Source: Euclidia mi (taxonomy: Eukaryota; Arthropoda; Insecta; Lepidoptera; Erebidae). From it: a stretch of 64,000 bases of DNA. How positions within the stretch are numbered: position 1 is the stretch's first letter; each line of letters opens with the position of its first letter. Shown here one piece after another: positions 10,653-21,905 of the stretch. The notes beneath the pieces are model-generated. The model was given only the letters and a program-made list of their open reading frames with translations, was not told where the DNA came from and ran no database searches. The stretch covers positions 91,216,729 to 91,280,728 of the forward strand of contig OX123183.2 of the NCBI GenBank assembly GCA_944739405.2, in the 5' to 3' direction. The position numbers were made by a program, and so were the translations under genes.

Positions 10653-12060
10653 GTGATGTAACTAGATTTTTTCCTATGTTCTATAAAACGTTGGTTTATG
10701 CCAAATTTCAAGATTTTAGATCGACTGGAAGTACCCTTTAGTTTTGACTTGAGCATTTGATATGAATTTCAATTTTATATCCTTTAAAATTATTAAAAAT
10801 ATTTTATTAATATGATGTAACAAAAAATTTACGTTTTTTTTTTTGCAATTTTACTTCTATCTGTGCTCTAAGTAAAATTTCAAGATTCTGAGCTCAAGGG
10901 ACCCTGTAGGTTTTGATTCCCTTGCGAGTTGTTGGGAGTTTGAAAATATGCTTAAATTGCTGTTTCTGTTGATTGTGTTGACATACAAGTTTGACTTTAT
11001 TACAGCTTCACAGTGTTATAGACCTTAGTATTTGATGTAAATTTCAATTTAATAACTCTACACGTTCATGAGGAAACAAGTAGTAACTTTAAAAAATTTA
11101 AATATATTTTTATTATAGGTATGATGTAACTAAAAATTTACATTTTTGGAAATTTTTCCTTAATTTTTCTGTGCTATAAGAAGTTACCTCGTACGAAATT
11201 TTAAGATTCTAAGTTCACAGGAAGTACCCTGTGGGATTCCCTTGTGAGTTTCGAAAATTTGCGAGAATTAGCGGCATAAACAGCTATATCTTTTGATTGC
11301 GTTGAGATACAAGTTTGATTTTGTTACTGCTTAAGGGTATTATAGACCCGAGTATTTGATATGAATTTCAATTTAATAACTTTACGCTTTCATGAGGAAA
11401 GGGGTAGTAACTTTAAAATTAATACAAATATTTTTTTTATATGATGTAACTAATTATTGACGGTTTTCGCAATTTTTCCTTTATCTGCGCTATAAGACAT
11501 TGCTTCCTACCAAATTTCAAGATTCTGAGTTTACAGGAAGTACCCTGCGGGTTTTGATTCCCTTGCGAGTAGTTGCGAGAAAATATGCGGCTTAAATTGA
11601 TGTTTCTTTTATTGCGTTGACATAGCAGATTTATTTCGTTACAGCTTAAAGGTATACACCTGAGTATTTGATATGATTTTCAATTTAATACCTCTACGCG
11701 TTCATGAGTAAATGGTAATAACTTTAAAATAAAATTACTAAAAACATGTTTATGACATGATGTAGTAAAAAATTTACGGTTTTCGCAATTTTTCCTTCAT
11801 CTGTGCTATAAGATATTGCTTTGTACCAAATTTCAAGATTCTGAGTTCTCGGGAAGTATCCTATAGGTTTTGATTCCCTTGCGAGTTTCGAAAATTGCGG
11901 AAATTTGCAGCAGAAACGGCTGTATCTTTTGATTGCGTTGGTTTAGCAGTTTGATTTTTTCACAGCTTCATGCGACAAAAAACTTGAATATTTGATATAA
12001 ATTTCAGTTTGATAGCTTCCCGCGTTTCTGAGAAAATGGGTCTTGACAGACGGACGGACA
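10653..12060. repeat. ~315-bp tandem array, four full units plus a partial one
   Basis: Units begin at ATGATGTAAC-like positions 10812, 11121, 11441 and 11757 (spacings 309, 320 and 316), with a shortened unit from about 10653. Each contains CAAATTTCAAGATTCTGAG, then GGAAGTACCCT.., TTTTGATTCCCTTGCGAG and TTTGATATGAATTTCAATTT in the same order. Divergence between units is considerable, so the array is old. It leads directly into the dispersed-repeat right terminus at 12044-12117 and is probably its interior. Confidence 0.85.
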
Positions 12061-12117
12061 ACAAAGTGATCCTATAAGGGTTCCGTTTTTTCATTTCGAG
12101 GTACGAAACCCTAAAAA
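12044..12117. repeat. Dispersed-repeat right terminus
   Basis: GACAGACGGACGGACAACAA, then GTGATCCTATAAGGGTTCCG and GGTACGAAACCCTAAAAA, is the conserved right end of the abundant lepidopteran repeat whose left end occurs at 5713-5760. The two ends carry inverted GGGTTCCGTAC-like sequence. I cannot tell whether both belong to one interrupted copy. Confidence 0.6.
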
Positions 12118-12413
12118 GAGGTACAGAAAATAAAGGTTACTGTTGTTTACAAACTGTGAAGTTGTGCTTCTTCTTATGTTAAATAATACAATTTTTTATT
12201 TAAGTATGTAAATCAGCTTCACACCCACATTTGAAAATACCTATTCATGACTCGACTATAGAGCTTAAACAATAATACTACCGCTTACAGTCAGTAACTC
12301 GCTAGCATACCATGTGGCCAGATTTCAATTTCAAAGTGAGCATTTAATACGGAATGTTGCTACTACTTTTGGAATAGTAGTAGTTCATTTAAACGTATAT
12401 CCGTTTTAAATTA
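12118..12413. other. Spacer, nothing recognised
   Basis: AT-rich sequence without ORFs or repeats. Confidence 0.5.
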
Positions 12414-13670
12414 AGGTGTATTATACTTTACATAAAGCGGTTTCTTCTCGCCGGGTTCATACTCCTGTGTTACCGCGATACTGCCTCGAGTCTCGGAGAA
12501 AATGAGGTTCAGATCGCCTATTAGTTAGAATTATTATTGTAATACGTAAGACCATGTGTAAGATAACCGCTTGACCGCTAGCGCCAATTCACCGAATTCA
12601 CTTGACCGCTCACGTTCTAAACAAAATGTCGCGCCGCTGCTCGCCAGATGGGCGCGCTAACATAAACATTTATTGTTGATAAGTCGGTAATATGAGTAAG
12701 TTGAAAGGATGTTTTTCTTCAACCTTATAAATGACTCTTTCAAGTCGTATGAATTCTTTGTTGATATTTATTTTCTAATTTATTATACTTAGCAGCGAAC
12801 ATTGACTATCCTTGAAAAGAACATTTTGTGTATTTTAAACAGGATTATTTTAAAAAGTAAATCGATTACATACATATTTTATGAGTTTTAACTGTAGAGG
12901 GATTCTATCTACACCGAATTAAATAAAAAAAAACATGTATCATAGTATAAAAATAATTTTAATTACACGCATACGATAAGCACGTAATTACTTAGCAGCG
13001 AACATTGACTATCGTTGAAAAAACACTTTGTGTATTTTAAACAGGATTATTTAAAAAAGTAAATCGATGACATACATATTTTATGAGTTTTAACTGTAGA
13101 GGGATTCTATCTACACCGAATGAAATAAAAAAAACATGTATCATAGTCTAAAAATATTTAATTACACGCATACGATAAGCACGTAATTACTTAGCAGCGA
13201 ACATTGACTATCGTTGAGAAAAAGCACTTTGTGTATTTTAAACAGCATTATTTTAAAAAGTAAATCGATGACATACATATTTTATGAGTTTTAACTGTAG
13301 AGGGGTTCTATCTACACCGAATTAAATAAAAAAAAAACATGTATCATAGTATAAAAATATTTAATTACACGCATACGATAAGCACGTAATCACGGAGCGC
13401 GCGAAACAAAGAGTGGTATTTGATATTATTTTTTCGTTCCGGGTTAATGATTTTAAGACTCGCTTCATATTTTTAGCATCAAGAAATGTTCAATGATTTG
13501 AATAGAACAGAGAAAAATAATTTAAAACATTACGTAATAGAAAGAAACAGTCAATTCAGACCGAGTATAGCGCTGTAACCAAAAAGGGAAAATAGTCACT
13601 TGTGCGCGGTCTACGGCATTTCGAAAAAGGGAGAATAGTCACTTGTGCGCGGTCAAGCGGATAATACACC
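12414..13670. mobile_element. Possible non-autonomous element enclosing tandem repeats
   Basis: GGTGTATTAT occurs at 12414 and its inverted complement ATAATACACC at 13661-13670. GCTTGACCGC-type sequence recurs inside both flanks (near 12569 and 13652). Near the right end a 31-bp block (AAAAAGGGAAAATAGTCACT...) is duplicated with a 43-bp period (13581 and 13624). I see no clear target duplication, so this is only a candidate. Confidence 0.4.
12787..13390. repeat. Three tandem copies of a ~200-bp unit
   Basis: Copies start with ACTTAGCAGCGAACATTG at 12787, 12990 and 13189 (periods 203 and 199) and end with ACGATAAGCACGTAAT. Copies differ by only a few substitutions and A-tract length changes, so the expansion is recent or homogenised. 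Each ends in an AATTACACGCATACGATAAG block. No ORF spans a unit. Confidence 0.95.
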
Positions 13671-15739
13671 CAAATATTGAAGTTGCAAGAATTTTATAAG
13701 AAATATTCAATTCATTAACTAACTTTTTTACATTTTAAAGAAAGCTATGATAAGCAGAATTAAGTAAAAAAAAAGATCGACTAAAAGTTTTCACAAACAG
13801 TATGGGCGGTTATGAAATATCCTAATAAGTAGCAAAGCAATATTAAGAAGTACGGATTTTAATACAAATATTACTGTAAAATTTACATTATGTAAAGAAT
13901 CTCATTTCATAAACATTGTCATGAAGTAATGCGCCAAGTTGACATGTTTAAAACTTAAATTAAAAGTCTTACAAATTTCCGCCACCACAACATGGCGTGG
14001 TTATTAGTGCATAAATTCAGAGTGCAACATACATATACTTTAAGTATTTTCAGTAAAGTACTCTAAATGCTCTTGCAAATTAGTTATGCTGCACCGGGCG
14101 GCGCGGAATATACCACCTACTAGATCCGACAACAGAACGGGCACTTTTTTAATATCATTTACATGATTATTTACTAGACAAAATTCAGGCGTAACACTGC
14201 GATATAAGTTATTTGATAGTCAAATATTAGACTTTACATAAATTAAGAGCTTTTTAGGCAACCATTTTTAAAGTAATTTCGGTGGAACCTTTTGATATCT
14301 TTGTGCTTTAAAAAACAAAGTAAAAGGAAATAAGTCGTGAACTATTGCCATGTGTTCGGTTTTTAAGTTAAGGTAAAAGTATTTACATATTAACAAGGAA
14401 TAAACTATGGGTCTGTACTTTCGTAAGTGGATCAAATTTGGAATAAACGTTTCTGCTTAGAGGGATCCCGTGTAAATCCTTTTTGAGGTTCCTGAGGATG
14501 TATGGAAACAGCATCGGAGATTTGATTTTTTTGAAATGTTAGATAGAATTAAAGGGGCTTTGGCATTGTTTGACGTCATTTAATGAGTAAAGGGTTATGT
14601 AATATCATACCATTTAACCAGTATCGCTGAGGGCTATTTATAGCATTAGAAAATGTGGTTGTAATTCTGTTAAATTTTAGTTGTAATGTTTTCCACGCCA
14701 GTTCACACAACATATGTATTAGCCGCAGGCTAAATATTATATTATTATTGTTGTAACTACCACTTAAGCTGGGAAGCTAGTCGCTTAAGTTTTCTGTACG
14801 AAGAAATGTTAATACCATTGCCACACGTTTGAAAAAAAAACTGGTTTTGAAGTTGGTATGTCATGCCTGGGTTACCAGGAAAACTGATGAAGAATTGATC
14901 AATCAGGGCTTAAGTTCAGACATTTTACTTGAGGTTTCGATACGTTTATACAGAAGCGCTGCAGTGTCTCCAGCTTTCATTTATTTTTTTATATAATAAT
15001 AAAGATCGTAAGAGACTCGTTCATTACATATTACTTAAAATATGACTAGTGCAAAAATGGGCACTACATGCATCTGCGAAATTTTCTTTCACTCATGCGT
15101 GACAAAATTACTGCAAAATTTTTTGCTAGTAATAGTGATCAGTAAATTATTTTATGTATTTTTTATTATATTTGTATTAATTATTTGCCAATATCAAGCC
15201 AGCCTAGTTATAGACAGTGACTATCGTCAAAGTCCTTGTCAAATCTTGGTAAAATTCTAATAAACATTATCATAATCGTAATGAGGTGAAAAACATTGTA
15301 ACTCGTTTTTAAGGCTGTCAGCAGCAAAAACTGAATAATTAGGTTTGTTTTTGTAGATAAATCTATTATGTTTGTATTTATACAATTATTGGGACGCGGT
15401 TACAGCACTAGGCATGAGAGCTTGACCTTAAAAAGGGTGCGTCCTATGATGACCTTAACACGAAGTCCCGCAAAGTATTTTACAAATTTCAAGCTTTCTA
15501 TATATATCCAACTTCGCTTTCATTTTAATACTTGCAGAAAATATTTCGTTATGGAGGTATTTTTTTCGTTTCAATACAAATATCTTATTTAGAATTAATT
15601 TAATATAGACTGAATTACAGGAGGCATAATAGGACAATTTGAATACCTAATTGCATAACATTATATATGTCGCATTATTCGATTAGAACTAGGAATCCAT
15701 ACTGCGGCGATTTCCTCGACGTTGTCAAAGCCACATTTT
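13671..15739. other. Long AT-rich stretch without a recognised gene
   Basis: Short frames at 15042-15260 and 15368-15592 are leucine/phenylalanine-rich, as expected from AT-rich noise. No transposon motif or terminal repeat is seen. Confidence 0.5.
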
Positions 15740-16037
15740 GGTAGAGTAGATACCTTGTATGAAAATATCAGCTCCATGACTTGGTCATAGCAGTTGGTTC
15801 TGACGCCCTCGCGCTTTGGACAAGTTCAGATCGGGAGAGCCTGGAATACCACCGTCTCCTTCTTCGAGGAATTGATGCTAAGCAATGAGGCGACGAAGTG
15901 GGAGGGCTAGTAGGTCCAGGTCTCAGCGAGCGCGTGACGATCTCTAGCCACCGTGGAGTATGTGGACGACAGATCCATTGGGCCAGCATAATTATGTGTT
16001 CCCCGTAGGCCTCTCAATATAATAATAATAATAATAA
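15740..16037 (+). repeat. Probable LINE 3' fragment ending in (TAA)n
   Basis: A GC-richer segment ends in CCCCGTAGGCCTCTCAATA followed by a TAA microsatellite (16019-16037). That is the usual appearance of a 5'-truncated LINE copy with a triplet 3' tail. No conserved protein motif is readable. Confidence 0.4.
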
Positions 16038-16934
16038 CCCCTCTGGGGCAGCCGTTATCTCAGCATGAGACTAACGCAATCTCAGAGGGCAGAGTAACAG
16101 CTTTCAAACATCACCTTCATCGTGTAATATAAACAAAAAATGTATTACAAGATGAAAAGAAAGCTTACAACCGCAGGGCAGCTTTGTGGCGAGCTGAATG
16201 TGTGTGGCGACACTGCGGTCCCGAATGCTTCAGAGGGTCGGTCAGGGCCTCGTCTCCGGCTTGCCTTTATTGGCTGGCCGGAGTGGATTTCCAAGAGTGC
16301 CCACAGGACTCTCAACTCTGGCTTGCCTTGGTCGGCCGGCCAGAGGGAAGCCGCAAGAGCTATTAGCTCGGGGGTGGAAGTGTCATTCTCAAGGGCGTAA
16401 CTACGGGGAAACCCGCTCCGGGCCTCCGTTGTCACGAGGCCCGCGATGGCGAAACCGGTGCCGCACCGCTCGACACCCCTAGCCACTCGCACCGGTGTTG
16501 CCCTCTGGCTGCCTTTATGGCAGAGTTTGTTTGCTTTGGGCGGCTATTTAGAGAGGGTCCATCTAGTGAGTTGGCGAGTCACCACCTGCCACGCGGACGG
16601 ATGCTATAGGAGTATCAATGGCAGGTGCCGTTTTTTATCCATAGTATCATTATTACCAGTCCATTTAACACCCATCCCCATAAACCAGTAAATTAGACTC
16701 CACATCATTGCAATAGTCCTACATTTGCTGCGGCTAGTCCATAGCTGTACTCAGTAGTGCAGTTGTGGAGGCTCCACGGCATGTGTCCCATCCCATTTTA
16801 GATTAAAGTTCTCTATGGGCCTCTGCACGTTGGATCCATATCCCCGTGTAAGCCTCCCAAAGGACCGGTTATTCTTCTAACACCATGTTAGAAGAATAGC
16901 CGTGAAAAAGAGACACATAATAATAATAATCATT
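16038..16934 (+). repeat. GC-rich LINE-like fragment ending in (TAA)n
   Basis: It starts CCCCTCTGGGGCAGCCG with a hairpin-like ATCTCAGCATGAGACTAACG and ends at an ATA/TAA tract (16920-16933). It is markedly richer in GC than its surroundings. Overlapping frames in all phases (for example 16145-16492 minus) are by-products of composition, and none has a motif I can name. It is probably a decayed non-LTR element. Confidence 0.4.
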
Positions 16935-17190
16935 TATTTTCAGGTAACAAGAACCCATAGATATATACCTTATAGACTAACATACATAAAATATCATTAT
17001 AACATATTATAGCAAAACAAACAGGTGCTGTTTACGGCTTCATGTTACGCTGAGTGGTATTGCGTAACCTCCCATGAAAACGCCGATACACGACACCTTT
17101 CGGCCAAAACTCTTCCTTGAGGAAAGTCTCGAGATGTTGAGTCGGCACCCGCACCACGTACGACTTAAAGTTGGTGTTATGCCGTGACTC
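16920..17190 (-). pseudogene. ORF1-like protein tail with LINE 3' UTR
   Basis: On the minus strand about 50 codons end at a TAA near 17036 and contain FKSYVVRVPTQHLETFLKEE then WPKGVVYRRFHG. The WPxGVxxRxF pattern resembles the C-terminus of ORF1 (Gag-like) proteins of insect LINEs. It is followed directly by an AT-rich 3' UTR, AATAAATG and an ATT-repeat tail (16920-16935), without any ORF2. Upstream the frame is closed near 17190. The family call is tentative. Confidence 0.45.
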
Positions 17191-17647
17191 CAATCTCTAA
17201 TATAGATGTCAACATTAAGATTGCAATATGAAAAATGAAATGAGAGCATGATGCATTCGTTATATATCTATAATTATAGATATATAAACAATGCAAGCGC
17301 GCGATAAATCTAATGGAGACTCGCAGTGCTTTTCCATCAAGCACCAAATTCCAGGAAGAGGGCTTAAAAGAGTTCCCAGCGCTTGACAAAAATAAAATTA
17401 TTGGATATCAACATAAACGATAGAACTCGAAGCCTCTTGGTAGCAAAGCCAAGACCTTGAAAATACAACTACCGCCATTTAAATATTATTTAAAAATTAA
17501 AACACTTTTACAGAGATATTTACATACCTAAATAATTGTATATGATGAATCAAGAAATAGAAGAGCTACGGTTGGTTTTCTTAAATATTACTTTTGTGGT
17601 TAAAATTACAATAGACTATTCCTGAACTAAGTATTATTGTTTGAACT
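17191..17647. other. Spacer, nothing recognised
   Basis: A short palindrome (TATATCTATAATTATAGATATA, 17261-17283) is the only structure. No gene is seen. Confidence 0.5.
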
Positions 17648-18111
17648 TTAACCCTTAACAACCCACAAGTGTCTTGCGGACTCATTTTTAGTTTTAAAGA
17701 TGTATAAAAACTAAAGTATTTGTCTATCCCTATGGTTTACTGATTACAAAAGTGTAATGAATTGGTTTATAATATTATTAGTTTTTTTATTTATAATCAA
17801 TAAACCACGTTAGTAACGCAGCAACCCATAAGTGGCCACAAGACACAATAACAATTTGTAATAGGAATATGTGGGTAGATAGGTCGGATTGTAATCAATA
17901 CATTATTTATAATCATTTGGTATCTTGGCTTAGCATCCCCGACATTCGTAGTGTTATTTATTATTCGTATTACAAAACTATCATGGTGCTCACATGTTTT
18001 ATTACTTGTTTGGTTTTAGTTCGTACAATACTCATTAACTGTGATAAAGTGATCCTACTCGGATTTATTTTTGATCGTAGAAATGTGTGTGGTTGACGGC
18101 ATAGAATACAA

Positions 18112-18486
18112 GTGTCACCACCCCCTATCTTCCCTTGGGTGTCGTAAGAGGCGACTAAGGGATAATACGATGCAAATACCATCTTTGCGTAGAGACGGAA
18201 AACTCGACATCAAATCCCATACGACTGCCGCGTTGGTCTCGCGGCATAAATGTGCGCATGGGATCGGGAGGTCCCGGGTTCGATTCCTGGGTCGGGCAGT
18301 GTTATTGGGTTTTTCTGTCACGAAATTCTCAGTAGCAGCACGGAGTCTGGAAATGTGCCCGGTACCGCAATAGGCTCACCCCTTATTACGTGGGACTAAA
18401 GTATATCTGGCGAAAAGTGGGTGTAGAAATACACCTCTGCCTACCCCTTCGGGGATAAAAGGCGTGACGATATGTATGTATGTATG
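18112..18486 (+). repeat. tRNA-derived composite SINE
   Basis: A 5' module (GTGTCACCACCCCCTATC ... GTCGTAAGAGGCGAC) is shared with 29293-29507. A tRNA-like module follows with box A (TTGGTCTCGCGG, ~18230) and a clear box B (GGGTTCGATTCC, ~18277). The 3' module (ATAGGCTCACCCCTTATTACG ... CTACCCCTTCGGGGATA) ends in (TATG)n and matches 40620-40740 and, inverted, 21790-21905. It lies inside the piggyBac relic immediately before the transposase ATG. Confidence 0.85.
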
Positions 18487-18970
18487 TCTAAAGAAAGACT
18501 AACAGCGGACGAAATTCAACAGGCTCTTGATGAAAGTGGTAATGAAAATGTTTTGTTACGTGATAATGACAGTGATAATGAAAACATTTGTGATGATAGC
18601 TGTTCGGACAATGAAAGTAACGCGACAGAACCAGCCTCGGAATCCAATGAGGAACAAGTATGGAGTGAAGGTGATGATTTGCCAGTACAAAATTATGCAT
18701 CGATGAACGTTTATCAAGGCAAGGATAGAACAACTTGGACATCATAACCTGATAGACAAAGTCGAACTCCTTATCACAATAAGGTGATGATTTGCCAGAA
18801 CAAAATTATGCATCGATTAACGTTTATTAAGGCAAGGAAAGAACAACTTGGACATCATAACCTGATAGACAAAGTCGAACTCCTTATCACAATATAATTC
18901 GTGGTGGTGTTTATAAGGTGATTCTTCCTCAGGGTAAAGTTAAATCCGATCCAATAGAAAGTTTCAACCT
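18485..18970 (+). pseudogene. piggyBac transposase N-terminus, broken
   Basis: The sensible start is the ATG at 18485 (MSKERLTADEIQQALDE). An upstream in-frame ATG lies in the SINE's TATG tail. An acidic, Ser/Asp/Glu-rich region follows (NDSDNENICDDSCSDNE), typical of the poorly structured N-terminus of these transposases. Then comes QGKDRTTWTS, a stop at 18745, and RQSRTPYHN. After a 113-bp duplication (18668-18893), IIRGGVYKV, SDPIESFNLFFNENII marks the beginning of the transposase core. The DDD catalytic core and the C-terminal Cys-rich domain are missing. Confidence 0.85.
18668..18893 (+). repeat. 113-bp tandem duplication inside the transposase remnant
   Basis: AAGGTGATGATTTGCCAG starts both copies (18668 and 18781), and both end ...CTTATCACAAT. 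The copies differ by a handful of bases. Because 113 is not a multiple of three, the duplication shifts the frame. Confidence 0.95.
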
Positions 18971-19584
18971 ATTTTTCAACGAAAATATAATACTAATACG
19001 AAAATATAACTAATAGTCCTCACATACGGAGGCGAAGCAAAAAAAGCTTAACAAGTTATCACATAGCAGCTATATAAGATTTTGTTGGATTTTATTTAAA
19101 TAAATAAAAAAAAAATTACCAGATTTTGCTATCCTTTTGTAATTAATGGTTGTACTTAGAAGGTTATTGTTCAAGTCTAATAAAGAATTGAAAAGATTTT
19201 GATAAAATTCTATTCACAATACCTTTATTTTCGGTTAAAAACCATCTATTTTTTAATGTGTCCATTAGACACTACTGGTCATTTACGTTACTAAAGCATA
19301 CTGGGTTGTTAAGGGTTAATAGAGTTTGAAATTACACAGCAAATATTAACAAATTTTCTGGAAGGATTTACTGTAATTCTAAGAATAAAAGGTTTACAAA
19401 CAAACTTAAATATCTCGTACTATCAGATTATGAGTTTGGTATAAATGAAATTGAATCCTATTTTATTCATAAATACAGTCAGAAAGAGCTAGTTATTAAC
19501 ATCGGCTCAGCAGTTTCGAATTATGTCAGGTTTAAGTCTACATAATGCTAAAAACTACCTAATTAAATACTCTTACTGGCAGTC

Positions 19585-19680
19585 TCTATTCATCATCATC
19601 AGCCTTTAACAGTCCACTGCTGGACTAGCGCTCTCATTTGAAATGAGTCTCTACATGCACATCATCAAACTATGACATCT
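19585..19680 (-). repeat. SINE/RTE 3' end, minus strand
   Basis: On the minus strand it reads AGTCCAGCAGTGGACTGTTA then AAGGCTGATGATGATGAA. This is the same 3' end as the SINE at 29293-29507 and the hallmark end of a lepidopteran RTE-type lineage. Only the tail is present. Confidence 0.75.
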
Positions 19681-21789
19681 ACTTACTTAAGACGTTTACT
19701 AGATAAAATAAGAGGATGAAGAAAGGGTCATTTTGGTTTAGGGAAGACCTCATTTAGGTTTGGGGTCTTGACCATGATGATAGGTTGTTTTGAGGGAAAC
19801 ACTAGGCAGCAATTTTTAATGGGAGGTATGATGCCTTTGGTAGAGGGAGAGGGATGGCGGGAACTTCAGCTCCTTAGTTCTCCCACCCTGGATCCGACCC
19901 TACGAATAATAAATGTTCGTCTGAGTTTTATAGGTTTGATTCTTCATCTCCGTCTCTGTCCTTCAATTTATGTTACGATTCAAAACAATTCCGAATCAAA
20001 TTAATGTGTAAAATAAATCCTGTTAAAAAATAAGTATATTTATAAAATATACAGTTATGTCCTAGCAAGTAATAATACTATACCCACTAACTTAAATCAC
20101 GAAATTACAAAATATCATTGTTTATCTACGTAATTAGCAACATGGAATCATTTCGCGTCTCAACGAACCCAACAATAATTAGTTCTGCTGGCATTAGTGC
20201 ATTGAATAATTATTCTTGGAATGCTTTATCTTATAAGTTATAACACAGCCCTCCTTGCTGTATTTATTACAATCACGTAAAGACCTCGTTACAAAACATA
20301 TACATCATAAGACATTTTATATTCTAACATTAACAACGGTAATAGATTTCCAAAACGAATTTTATAAATATACTTGAACAATGATTTCTTTGCCTTATCA
20401 TCAAAGCTTTATAGGATATTAAAGAGAGATTATGGTTCATAATTTATTCCACATAATATGAAGTACTTTATTACTCCTCACCACTGCCTATTTTTAGATC
20501 ACGCGTATGTAATATAAAGTATAATACGTTTTCACGTTATTGCATCTGGTGCCGCTTAAGATTTGTAATAAAATCTAAGTAAGTGGATATCGTAAAGCTT
20601 ATGAGTTTGCCGTGGGACGCAATATTACGCTACGAGACGCCCTTTGCGCTGCGTCTAGTGGGACGCGGAATGTTGTGATATCCTAGAAAGCTGAGTTCTA
20701 TACAAAACTATATTAAAAAGTTATTTCAGTAAGCTGGTAAGCCGTATAAGATGTTCCTTCTACAATATACAAAGCTGTTTTACTTCACTAAACTGGTTTT
20801 ACTCGGCGGACCGTTTGAATTATAAATAGAAAATTGGGATATAAGAAAATATTTATATCGCATTTGGTGGGCTCTCCAACTATACAGCTGCGGCCATTTC
20901 AAGCGCAACGTTGCCAAATGTACATTTTATCCTAGAATGAACTAAGTAATGAGAAAATTTGTAAAATTTGGCGCGACCGTTAAGTCTGATGAAATACAAG
21001 AATTACGGATCGCAGTAGTCGTAAAAGGGAGTAAGGTTCAACGTTCGAGTTATTACAATCACTTAGCAAATGGTTTGACAGGCGAGTGTACCTCGGCCGT
21101 AGTCACTTTGTTCTTGGATAAGCTCTCTTAGTTCTCGTTGAGTGTTAGCCATTTTATACAAAACAGGTTCCAAACAACGCCGGGGCCTTTGTTCCGAAAC
21201 AATGAAAATACTTGAATGTAACCTGAGAGTCTTATCACAGAACCCTTATTTGTTTCTCAAATCACTGTTCTTGCCTGTACATGGTGTTCCCCCTTGTTCG
21301 TCCAGTTTATGATGACGTCCGATCGCAAATTGTTCGAGATTATTCAACAAATTGTCTTGTTTGTAACAATCTTCAATATTCTCCTTTGAGCGCACAATGC
21401 ATTTCAATTTGGGGCTCCGGTAATGGGAGGTCGCTTTGTGCCCTAGCAAAATATATGTACTAACATAGATATTAATATTTACACAAGGTAGTTGCGTTTA
21501 AACTTTGATGATAATGTTGTCTTATAAGACGTTAGCAGAGATAATTATATAGTTACGGCAAATTTTGATAGTTTATTATGTTCAGCAACAAATTGGATGG
21601 TTTGTTACTCGTTCGGCCTTACAAGAAATATGAAATATGGTGCAGTGAAAACAAATTTATAAATAAATAATTTTGGGACGAACGAAGCATATTGTTTAGG
21701 CCGAACCAGGATTTTTTTATGTGGTCAGAAACTCAAAGATCCGAACAATGAACAAACCAATTTTATATTATTATCAAACTTTTTTTTAT
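19681..21789. other. No recognised feature
   Basis: 19730-20010 is somewhat GC-richer and may be an old repeat. 20610-20680 has a CpG cluster (GGGACGC repeated). The short frames (19768-20004, 20949-21131) carry no recognisable domain. Confidence 0.45.
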
Positions 21790-21905
21790 ATAGACTCACG
21801 CCTGTATCCCCGAAGGGGTAGGCAGAGGTGTAATATTAAGTATACCCACATTTCGCCATGAATTTTAAGGTCCCATCATTATGTTACTATTGCCACTAGG
21901 CCACC
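21790..21905 (-). repeat. SINE 3' module, minus strand
   Basis: ACTCACGCCTGTATCCCCGA then AGGGGTAGGCAGAGGTGT and ATTTCGCCA is the inverted complement of the 3' module seen at 18400-18486 and 40640-40740. The tRNA-like head is absent. Confidence 0.7.

Larger units (their letters stand above)
17652..19315. mobile_element. piggyBac element, internally deleted, TTAA-bounded
   Basis: Both ends are CCCTTAACAACCCA, perfect 14-bp inverted repeats, and both are flanked by TTAA (17648-17651 and 19316-19319). That is diagnostic of piggyBac integration. The 1664-bp body contains a SINE (18112-18486), the start of a piggyBac transposase, a 113-bp tandem duplication and a non-coding 3' part. The catalytic aspartates are absent, so the copy could move only if a relative supplied transposase. 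Confidence 0.92.

Noticed and set aside
12787..13390. CRISPR-like array
   Set aside because: Units of ~200 bp without short repeats or unique spacers, in a eukaryotic context: a tandem repeat.
16145..16492. 115-codon minus ORF and overlapping plus ORFs
   Set aside because: Open frames on both strands in a GC-rich repeat-like block. None has a motif, so these reflect composition.
18270..18300. tRNA gene suggested by a clear box B
   Set aside because: The cloverleaf does not close and the sequence continues into a SINE body. The same holds for 32290-32310, 31520 and 61770.
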